A DNA stretch of 5,099 nt, from contig CAJBJW010000277.1 in assembly GCA_903953455.1 (NCBI GenBank), forward strand, positions 1 through 5,099, in the 5' to 3' direction. This stretch comes from an uncultured Pseudomonadota bacterium. GTDB taxonomy: Bacteria; Pseudomonadota; Gammaproteobacteria; Methylococcales; Methylomonadaceae. This document shows positions 1 to 4,800 of the stretch, one piece after another; position 1 is the stretch's first letter, and each line of letters begins with the position of its first letter. The position numbers and the translations under genes are program-made. Under the pieces are notes generated by a model. That model was not told the DNA's origin, made no database searches, and was given only the letters and a program-made list of their open reading frames with translations.

Positions 1-26
1 AGTTGCGGCGCGTCAGTGGTGTTTTT

Positions 27-3000
27 ATGATTACTCAATACTCAAGCACTATTGCAAACGGCTTAGAATCAGTCGGCATCGATTACAACAAAGTCGCCCA
101 CCGCTTAAACTACGATACGAACGGCAAACCGCTTACCAATATCGCGCTACGAGATAAAGAGAGCAAATCAGGCAACCCGTTTCTTTTCGTTAACGAAGTT
201 GAACGCGGTGGCAATCGTCACTTGATAATCGTGGCAAAAAATCACAAAGGCGGCGAATATGTTTTCGACAGCTACAAAGAGAGCAGAGGCGACAACAATT
301 ACACGCCGATAACTTACACGCCAAGACCTGCAAAACCAGCGAAACCAGCAACAGAAAAATGGCTATTTAAAAGCGCGTTAAAAGCGTGGAACGATGCAAC
401 CAATACAAACGTATTGGAGCATGATTACATCGTTAGAAAAGCCGTTAATGTTGAAGGAATTGAACTAAAACGCGGCGGCTTTCAATATGAGTCTAATGGT
501 TTTAGTCATGCCGATTGTGTGATGATGCCATATCGAAATATTGACGGCGTGATATGTGGCTTTCAATTCATTGATGCAACAGGCGCGAAACGTTATTTAA
601 ACCAATTTGAGGGCAGCAAGCCGGGCGCGTTTGCTGTCATTGGCAATGCTGATTTAATCGGCAATGGCGCAATTTTTGTTGAAGGCATGGCAACAGGTTT
701 AAGCGTTTATCATTCAACCAGCAGCGGCAAAAGAACGCTAAACAATGCACGGAAAATGCCCGTTATCGTTTGCCTTGATGCGGAGAATTTAAAGCCTGTT
801 ATTGATGCTCACGCGGCTAAATATGGCGCGGATATTATCAACGTTTACGCTGATAACGATTACAAAAGCAAAGAGAAGTGCAACGCTGGCAGATTCCACG
901 CCGTGAAAATTTGCCATGATTTAGGCTTAAAGTCATACCTGTTACCAGCGATCAATAAAGATACCAACATCAAAGCAGATTTTAACGAAACGTTAGAATT
1001 TGAAAAGATCCGCGTATCGTCAAACAGATTAGATCACGCGCTAGAATTGATTAAATTTTGCCCGATTACATCAATCAAAAAGTACGCTGAAAAATTGGCT
1101 TATGTTTTAGCGGATACCGTACCTGCAAAAATGAGCATTGAAACGGCGATTGGCGCATTGAATTATCAGTTAACGCAACGTGGCGTTATTGATGCAGATT
1201 TGAAAAAGGATTTAGCCAAGAAAATAAAATGGTCAGTTAAAAAACGCAGTGACGCAATTCGAGGGCGTAATAGATCAAGCGATAAACGTCACAACACAAC
1301 CAACGCGACAAACGAAAACATTATCGCCGCGAACAATTTTAACGGCGTGGCATTTTGTGACGCTCGCGGCATGGGAGCAGGTAAAACTGAACTAATGGCG
1401 TTACGCATTAAAACGATGAAATCAGCGGCGTATATTAGTCACAGAACTGCTTTAGTTGATGATGCTTGCAAACGTTTAGGCTTAGAGAATTACCAAGACG
1501 GTGACAGATACGCGGACAAAATCGGCATTTGCATTAACTCAATTCAAAAGTTTTCTTCAAATATTGAGCGTATGCCTTTGTTTATCGATGAGGCGCGACA
1601 AGTATATGAAACACTGCTAAACAGTCCAACAATCAAAAATAGACAGCCTTTAATTGATTGCTTTATTGCATTGCTGAACGTTTGCCCGTCACTTCATTTA
1701 GCCGATGCAGATTTAAACGATAGCACGATCAAATTTTTCAAAAAACATTGCCCACACCTGCAATTTAATCTGATTGAAAATGATGTTAAACCGCATCAAG
1801 CCGATCATTTCATTATTAACAACGAATCGACAGGCAGCAATTTTAACGCCGCAAAAATAGCAATCCTTCAAGAGCTGCAAAACGGCGCAAAGGGCATGGT
1901 CGGTTGTACGAGTGAAAAACAGGCGCAATATTTACAAAAGTTTTTAATCAACATGATTGAACCCGATCGCATTTTGCTAATAACAGGCGGCAACAAAGCG
2001 GGCGATTATGACGATACAAGACAACCCGAATTTTTAGCTAATATCGAAGAAGAATCAAAAAAGTACGATCTGATTATTTACACCAGTGTTTTAGGCAGTG
2101 GCGTTTCAATTCTCAATCCTGATTTTGAGTTTACCTACTTGCTCAATTCAAACGTATTGCCAGCTAATGAATCAATACAAATGTTAGCGCGTAACAGGCT
2201 CGCCAAGCGCGTTTATGTTGCATTTGATAAAGAGGGAAACGCTGGACTCGTAACAGATGTAGAAACTCTTAAACAAGGGCAGATTGAAAAGATCAAAAAT
2301 TTTGCCGAAGATCATGGCGCGGATTTCGTAAATGGATTAAACGATGTGGGCTTAATGCAATGCGAATCAAAAGCGCATATCAATGCAGATTTAAACGATT
2401 ACGCGAACAATTTTTTATTGCTTTCTGAAATCGGCGGGCGAGTTTTTAAGCATCAAAACCACGCCATTGATTCAAGCCACAACGAGTTAATAAAAGTATC
2501 GGCTAAGCAAACAAAAGATCTAATTATCAGTAATATTCACAATGCGCCTGTACTTGATGACGTTGATTACAAGAAACTCAAACGCAACCACGCAACCACG
2601 CAGCAACAGACGGACGCGGTTAAACGTTTTGATGCTGTAAAAATGACAGGTACGGCGGCGGATAAGTTAACGCTAGGCGATGTTGAAAACTTCAATGACG
2701 GTTACGCATCTAAGTTAAACAATTATTTATTGATTGATGCGGATCAAAAAGACCTGAAGGAACTCGACAAAGCGAACCACGAAAGCGGGAACAATCAAAA
2801 AAGCCTTTTATCGCGTCAAAAGATATTCAAGGCGTTTTTAAAACCGTTACTCGATGCAAACGGCAAAATCGGTAAAAAGGAATTTCAAGCCGCGTGCAAA
2901 GTGTTGAAAAAATATCATTTAGAGTTAGCCGGTGAGTTTGGCAATTACGATAAAGAAAAGTTTAAGCAAGCTGGTAAAACCGTTAGTTATTTTCTCGAAA

Positions 3001-3119
3001 AAATAGGCTATGAATTGAGGGAAAAAACCGTAAAAGATGGCGTGAGTTTTTATGAGATTTTTGTGAATGATGATATTGATCGTTACGCTAGTAACCGCAA
3101 GGCTTTAGACAGGTTTTAA
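27..3119 (+). CDS. Plasmid replication protein: Toprim primase-like domain fused to UL9/OriBP-like superfamily-2 helicase (CyRepA1-like)
   Basis: Probable replication initiator that primes and unwinds DNA in the cytoplasm. Residue numbers count from the ATG at 27 (1030 aa). An N-terminal region precedes a Toprim domain at about 205-310: E219-G220 in IFVEGMATG, D251 in VIVCLDA, and the metal-binding D276-N-D278 in VYADND. A superfamily-2 helicase follows at about 435-740: Walker A GMGAGKT (448-454), motif II FIDEAR (D521, E522), a motif III-like LADADL, a motif IV-like GMVGCTSEKQ, motif V YTSVLGSGVS and motif VI QMLARNR (718-724). This series matches the origin-binding helicase family related to herpesvirus UL9. 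The last 290 residues are helical, lysine-rich and unassigned. An in-frame TTG at 3 would add 8 residues. I prefer ATG 27, which has only a weak GGTG at 18-21, and the frame is open to the window edge, so a start further upstream cannot be excluded. All catalytic motifs are intact. Origin binding is inferred from the family. Confidence 0.9.
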   Translation: MITQYSSTIANGLESVGIDYNKVAHRLNYDTNGKPLTNIALRDKESKSGNPFLFVNEVERGGNRHLIIVAKNHKGGEYVFDSYKESRGDNNYTPITYTPRPAKPAKPATEKWLFKSALKAWNDATNTNVLEHDYIVRKAVNVEGIELKRGGFQYESNGFSHADCVMMPYRNIDGVICGFQFIDATGAKRYLNQFEGSKPGAFAVIGNADLIGNGAIFVEGMATGLSVYHSTSSGKRTLNNARKMPVIVCLDAENLKPVIDAHAAKYGADIINVYADNDYKSKEKCNAGRFHAVKICHDLGLKSYLLPAINKDTNIKADFNETLEFEKIRVSSNRLDHALELIKFCPITSIKKYAEKLAYVLADTVPAKMSIETAIGALNYQLTQRGVIDADLKKDLAKKIKWSVKKRSDAIRGRNRSSDKRHNTTNATNENIIAANNFNGVAFCDARGMGAGKTELMALRIKTMKSAAYISHRTALVDDACKRLGLENYQDGDRYADKIGICINSIQKFSSNIERMPLFIDEARQVYETLLNSPTIKNRQPLIDCFIALLNVCPSLHLADADLNDSTIKFFKKHCPHLQFNLIENDVKPHQADHFIINNESTGSNFNAAKIAILQELQNGAKGMVGCTSEKQAQYLQKFLINMIEPDRILLITGGNKAGDYDDTRQPEFLANIEEESKKYDLIIYTSVLGSGVSILNPDFEFTYLLNSNVLPANESIQMLARNRLAKRVYVAFDKEGNAGLVTDVETLKQGQIEKIKNFAEDHGADFVNGLNDVGLMQCESKAHINADLNDYANNFLLLSEIGGRVFKHQNHAIDSSHNELIKVSAKQTKDLIISNIHNAPVLDDVDYKKLKRNHATTQQQTDAVKRFDAVKMTGTAADKLTLGDVENFNDGYASKLNNYLLIDADQKDLKELDKANHESGNNQKSLLSRQKIFKAFLKPLLDANGKIGKKEFQAACKVLKKYHLELAGEFGNYDKEKFKQAGKTVSYFLEKIGYELREKTVKDGVSFYEIFVNDDIDRYASNRKALDRF

Positions 3120-3122
3120 ATC

Positions 3123-3173
3123 AGTGGAGGTGCTATCTTTTGTTATATAAAAAAACAGGAAAGCACCTCCACT
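3123..3173 (+). repeat. Perfect 12-bp inverted repeat after the replication gene (terminator-like or regulatory hairpin)
   Basis: AGTGGAGGTGCT (3123-3134) is exactly complementary to AGCACCTCCACT (3162-3173). The 27-nt loop is T-rich then A-rich and can extend the stem imperfectly (for example TGTT 3141-3144 with AACA 3154-3157). It starts 3 nt after the replication-gene stop, where a transcription terminator or mRNA 3'-end structure is expected. No U-run follows on the + strand (the next bases are TAAAAAA), and none follows on the - strand, so it is not a classical intrinsic terminator. The left arm holds GGAGGTG, a strong Shine-Dalgarno sequence, which the right arm would mask in RNA. It could be a terminator, an RNA-stability hairpin, a translational switch or a protein-binding site. 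Confidence 0.7.
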
Positions 3174-3201
3174 TAAAAAACACAGGGAAAACAGGCTAAA
3201 A

Positions 3202-3378
3202 ATGATTTTCAGAAAACACGAAGACGCGACAAAACATGCTGAAAGATTACGCAAAGAAAAACCGTTAACCGATGGCGCGGTTTATGTTGTGATGTTGCAC
3301 GGGCGAAATAGATTTTCAGTTGAAACCATGAATCGAAATGATCCTGAACTCACAGCAGCACGATTTTGTTATCTGTAA
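3202..3378 (+). CDS. Small hypothetical protein, 58 aa
   Basis: A complete ORF from ATG to TAA, beginning MIFRKHEDATKHAERLRK and ending TAARFCYL. A modest ACAGG sits 6 nt upstream of the ATG. I do not recognise the family. The N-terminal third is a charged helix rich in K, R, E and H. The middle, GAVYVVMLHGRNRFSVETM, reads as two beta strands joined by a turn. Small proteins of this alpha-beta shape are common in phage and plasmid replication regions, usually with unknown function. It lies between the hairpin and the OB-fold gene, with 19 nt to the next ATG, so the two are probably co-transcribed. No membrane segment or catalytic motif is visible. Position, spacing and codon use like its neighbours favour a real gene; its shortness is the main doubt. 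Confidence 0.6.
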   Translation: MIFRKHEDATKHAERLRKEKPLTDGAVYVVMLHGRNRFSVETMNRNDPELTAARFCYL

Positions 3379-3397
3379 AACTTAACAAGGCGGCAAA

Positions 3398-3745
3398 ATG
3401 AACAATACACCAGTAGCATTCAACGACAGAATGAGCGCATTGAAACAACGCGCTACACAGCAGCAAGGCGAGATATGGCAACCCCAAGCAGGTGAAACCT
3501 TAGTGGGAGTTATTGCAGGAAGTGAAGCAGTCGCACACCCGCTATATGGCAATCAATATCAAATGTTGATCCGTGATGAGCATGGCGCAATTGTGAAGGT
3601 ATGGTTATCTAAATATTTACGCGACAATCTACGGGCGCAAAATGCAGATCAAAACGATTTAATAGCCTTAACGTTTGGTGGCAAAAGAAAGAACGCACAG
3701 GGGCGAGAATTTAACGCATATACAGTCGTTATTGAGAAGGCTTAA
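3398..3745 (+). CDS. Probable OB-fold single-stranded DNA-binding protein, 115 aa
   Basis: A good ribosome-binding sequence, AAGGCGG, ends 5 nt before the ATG. After a polar N-terminal stretch of about 25 residues (Q- and R-rich), the protein follows an OB-fold-like strand pattern: W27 with GETLVGVIAGSEAV (32-45), then YGNQYQMLIRDEHG (50-63), IVKVWLSKYLRDNL (65-78), and a last part with LIALTFGGKRKNAQGREF (88-105) followed by YTVVIEKA. The order 'W..G..l.G.i', 'yGnqy.ml..d..G.i.kvWLs..l', 'GGKr....G.efn.Y.v' is what I would expect from small plasmid or phage ssDNA-binding proteins. It lacks the acidic C-terminal tip of cellular SSB. Lying just downstream of a primase-helicase, it would plausibly protect or organise single-stranded template during replication. 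The fold is an inference from sequence pattern; binding is not shown by any diagnostic catalytic residue. Confidence 0.7.
   Translation: MNNTPVAFNDRMSALKQRATQQQGEIWQPQAGETLVGVIAGSEAVAHPLYGNQYQMLIRDEHGAIVKVWLSKYLRDNLRAQNADQNDLIALTFGGKRKNAQGREFNAYTVVIEKA
3734..3740 (+). promoter_or_regulatory. Possible ribosome-binding site for the 35-aa ORF at 3751
   Basis: GAGAAGG lies 10 nt before the ATG at 3751, inside the last codons of the OB-fold gene. It is a reasonable Shine-Dalgarno match with slightly long spacing, and is the main support for translation of the short ORF. It could also be chance, because it also encodes the E-K near the end of the OB-fold protein. Confidence 0.35.
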
Positions 3746-3750
3746 CCGTA

Positions 3751-3858
3751 ATGATTTATCGCAAAGTGCGAGCAATGAAATCCCGAAAAGTACGGGAATC
3801 TAGGGGAATATCAAAACTTATTAAAACCTATCAGTTTCACGAGGTATTGAAAAAATGA
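3751..3858 (+). CDS. Possible 35-aa basic leader peptide, ATGA-overlapped with the HTH gene
   Basis: ATG at 3751 opens 35 codons (MIYRKVRAMKSRKVRESRG at the N-terminus) and ends in TGA at 3856-3858, which overlaps the ATG of the next gene as ATGA. That is the classic layout for translational coupling. The peptide is strongly basic (many R and K) with no hydrophobic segment, so nucleic-acid binding or a purely regulatory leader role is conceivable. I recognise no family. Together with the upstream GAGAAGG and the stop-start overlap, it fills the otherwise empty 109-nt gap between two genes. The call is tentative: a short ORF can arise by chance, and the HTH gene has its own GAGGT ribosome-binding site. 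Confidence 0.35.
   Translation: MIYRKVRAMKSRKVRESRGISKLIKTYQFHEVLKK
3824..3832 (+). repeat. Left copy of 9-bp direct repeat AAACCTATC flanking the HTH gene
   Basis: AAACCTATC at 3824-3832 recurs at 4234-4242. The two copies bracket the HTH gene and its ribosome-binding site, 410 nt apart. Both are read in corresponding codon phase (ACC TAT C), giving Thr-Tyr in the 35-aa ORF and in the ParB-like remnant. Such a short repeat could mark a recombination junction or be chance. Confidence 0.4.
3841..3845 (+). promoter_or_regulatory. Ribosome-binding site of the HTH gene
   Basis: GAGGT is placed 9 nt before the ATG at 3855. This supports that ATG as the true start of the helix-turn-helix gene, independent of coupling to the short upstream ORF. 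Confidence 0.55.
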
Positions 3859-4235
3859 GCAGTGAATTAAGTGCTAAACAAACCCAAGCAGCTTTATTGC
3901 TTGCGCGTGGTGACACGATAACAACCACAGCTGAACAAGTAGGCGTTAATCGCATGACTATCCACCAATGGCTAAAAGAAGACGATAATTTCAACGCTTA
4001 CCTAAACAGTTTGAAACGTGAATTTGTAGACGCAGGGCGATCAGCTATGAGGGCGTCAATCGTTACAGCAATCGACACGATCAATCAGTTAATGTTGTCA
4101 TCAACGAATGACGTTGTCAGGCTTAATGCTGCAAAAGAAATACTAGATCGCGCTGGACTTGCTAACGATAAGCCTATCGGAAGTGATAATGTTTCAGAGC
4201 TGCAGCAGGAGCGTAATTTTGGGTTTAGTTTTTAA
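3855..4235 (+). CDS. Helix-turn-helix DNA-binding protein (phage small-terminase/transposase-HTH-like), 126 aa
   Basis: The N-terminal half is a clear HTH: LSAKQTQAALLLARGDT (5-21) leads into TTTAEQVGVNRMTIHQWLK (23-41), with A26, G30, V31, I36 and W39 at the expected helix-turn-helix positions. This resembles the HTH of small-terminase-like and transposase-like phage proteins (such as the phBC6A51 type). The remainder is helical: FNAYLNSLKREFVDAGRSAM, then TAIDTINQLM, then VVRLNAAKEILDRAGL (87-102), a segment typical of those families. The tail is polar. The likely role is sequence-specific DNA binding; whether it acts as a regulator, a packaging component or a replicon-maintenance factor cannot be told. 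No large terminase or transposase is present nearby, so packaging or transposition is unsupported here. The gene is preceded by GAGGT and ends directly before an in-frame ParB-like remnant. Confidence 0.75.
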   Translation: MSSELSAKQTQAALLLARGDTITTTAEQVGVNRMTIHQWLKEDDNFNAYLNSLKREFVDAGRSAMRASIVTAIDTINQLMLSSTNDVVRLNAAKEILDRAGLANDKPIGSDNVSELQQERNFGFSF

Positions 4236-4242
4236 ACCTATC
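4234..4242 (+). repeat. Right copy of 9-bp direct repeat AAACCTATC, at the HTH/ParB junction
   Basis: This copy overlaps the TAA stop of the HTH gene and the first visible codons of the ParB-like remnant. It therefore sits where ParB homology begins, which is where a deletion or insertion end point is expected. Confidence 0.4.
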
Positions 4243-4667
4243 GCCAAAAAGGGAACGGGATTTTAATAGACGGGCATAACCGTTACGAGATATGCACTAA
4301 GCATGGTTTAGAGTTTAGTGTTATTGAAAAAGAGTTTGTTGATAGTATTGCAGCTAAATTGTGGATGATTGACAACCAAAACGGGCGCAGAAACTTAACC
4401 GATGGTTGGAAGTTTCAATTATCACAGGCTAAGAAAGAGATATTGCTAGGGGTTGGTAAAGAGAAGCAAAAAGAAACACTGAAAAAAGGCGACTCTCCCG
4501 TTATGTCAACTATTGACACAACGGGACATAGTACCCGCGACACCATAGCCAACGACTTAGGCTGGAGTACCGGCAAGGTTGCAATGGCTGATAAAGTTTG
4601 GAAAGAAGCCACGCCTGAAGTTAAGGCACAGCTTAACAATGGTGAGATTAGTATCATGCGAACGTAG
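4236..4667 (+). pseudogene. N-terminally truncated ParB-like gene (ParB/Spo0J nuclease-like domain family)
   Basis: The 143 codons after the HTH stop show the second half of a phage or plasmid ParB-like protein: GILIDGHNRYEIC (fragment residues 8-20), EKEF (31-34), WMIDNQNGRRNL (43-54), then an HTH-like tail with STRDTIANDLGWSTGKVAMA (89-108), DKVWKEATPEVK and NNGEISI. The IDGHNR motif and the IDNQ-GRRNL motif are the family signature. The usual N-terminal part before IDGH is absent: homology starts within a few codons of the HTH stop, and no ATG occurs until 4365, beyond both motifs (a TTG is at 4359). The tail stops at GEISIMRT-TAG where relatives usually continue with an 'INxAY..I' segment. 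I read it as a decayed gene. A short product from 4359 or 4365 would hold only the C-terminal DNA-binding part, and no ribosome-binding site is visible for it. Confidence 0.75.
4496..4526. repeat. 31-bp inverted repeat inside the ParB-like remnant (13 of 14 bp paired, 3-nt loop)
   Basis: TCCCGTTATGTCAA (4496-4509) pairs with TTGACACAACGGGA (4513-4526) except for one A-C mismatch (4503 with 4519), around the loop CTA. It lies in the poorly conserved linker of the ParB-like sequence, between the LGVGKEKQ region and STRDTIA. It could fold as an RNA or DNA hairpin or act as an operator for a dimeric protein. No U-run follows, so it is not an intrinsic terminator. Confidence 0.6.
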
Positions 4668-4671
4668 GATA

Positions 4672-4681
4672 TTATTAATAA
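4672..4681. repeat. AT-only 10-bp palindrome TTATTAATAA
   Basis: TTATTAATAA is its own reverse complement and lies just after the ParB-like remnant, at the start of the AT-rich intergenic stretch. In such sequence it may be chance, but it would be easily melted DNA beside the phased repeats. Confidence 0.3.
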
Positions 4682-4700
4682 ATGTTAATGTTTTGAGAAA

Positions 4701-4730
4701 TAAGAACCTGAACAAACCTGAACAAACCTG
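4701..4730 (+). repeat. Three tandem 10-bp repeats with core AACCTG (iteron- or operator-like)
   Basis: The units are TAAGAACCTG, AACAAACCTG and AACAAACCTG, with AACCTG at 4705-4710, 4715-4720 and 4725-4730. The exact 10-bp period is close to one helical turn, so all copies face the same side of the DNA, as in protein-binding arrays. They lie about 70 bp upstream of a gene for a plasmid DNA-binding protein. Their number (three) and length (10 bp) are smaller than classical iterons of 17-22 bp, so an operator or accessory origin element is as likely as an origin. Confidence 0.6.
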
Positions 4731-4759
4731 TCAGACAATGGTTAATTTTGATTAGTTAA

Positions 4760-4782
4760 TGACGTATCATAGTGATACATCA
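4760..4782. promoter_or_regulatory. Near-perfect 23-bp palindrome, probable operator upstream of the plasmid DNA-binding gene
   Basis: The arms TGACGTATCA (4760-4769) and TGATACATCA (4773-4782) pair at 9 of 10 positions around a TAG centre, with a perfect inner GTATCA/TGATAC. This is the size and symmetry of an operator for a dimeric HTH protein. It ends 18 bp before the ATG at 4801, so a bound protein would cover the promoter or leader. The natural candidate for binding is the product of the gene at 4801, acting by autoregulation or at the replication origin; this is inference. Confidence 0.6.
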
Positions 4783-4800
4783 AAACGCATTGAATAAAAT

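Larger units (their letters stand above)
4668..4800. other. AT-rich intergenic region, candidate replication origin or control region
   Basis: This is the longest clearly non-coding stretch of the window. It holds the AT palindrome, the three 10-bp-phased AACCTG repeats and the 23-bp palindrome, and is bounded by the ParB-like remnant and the plasmid DNA-binding gene. Repeats, AT-rich DNA and an adjacent DNA-binding gene are the usual parts of a small-plasmid origin or a partition/regulatory site. No DnaA box matching TTATCCACA is seen in it, and no convincing -35/-10 pair with 16-18 bp spacing could be fixed (TTGATT at 4748 lacks a well-placed -10). Confidence 0.45.

Noticed and set aside
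3..26. TTG start adding 8 residues to the replication protein
   Set aside because: No ribosome-binding site can be seen before it within the window, and the ATG at 27 is the better codon. It cannot be fully excluded because the upstream sequence is missing.
1713..1928. 71-codon reverse-strand ORF
   Set aside because: It lies wholly inside the helicase gene, antisense to motif-bearing sequence, with no family resemblance or ribosome-binding site; it is a shadow frame.
3781..3797. TCCCG...CGGGA short stem
   Set aside because: Only 5 paired bases around a 7-nt loop and no U-run follow; too weak to call a terminator.
4419..4427. TTATCACAG as a DnaA box
   Set aside because: It matches TTATCCACA only in the first five bases and lies inside the ParB-like coding remnant.
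4415..4657. 80-codon reverse-strand ORF
   Set aside because: It is antisense to the recognisable ParB-like sequence, and its product has no recognisable motif; it is a shadow frame.
4359..4667. ParB tail as an intact 102-aa gene starting at TTG
   Set aside because: Family motifs extend at least 90 nt upstream of this start, there is no ribosome-binding site, and the start would cut the conserved domain, so it is better described as part of a truncated gene.
4701..4730. CRISPR-like array
   Set aside because: Repeats are only 10 bp and directly adjacent with no spacers; there are no cas genes.
4748..4779. Promoter with -35 TTGATT and -10 GATACA
   Set aside because: The spacing would be 20 bp and the -10 match is poor; a promoter probably exists here but cannot be fixed from sequence.
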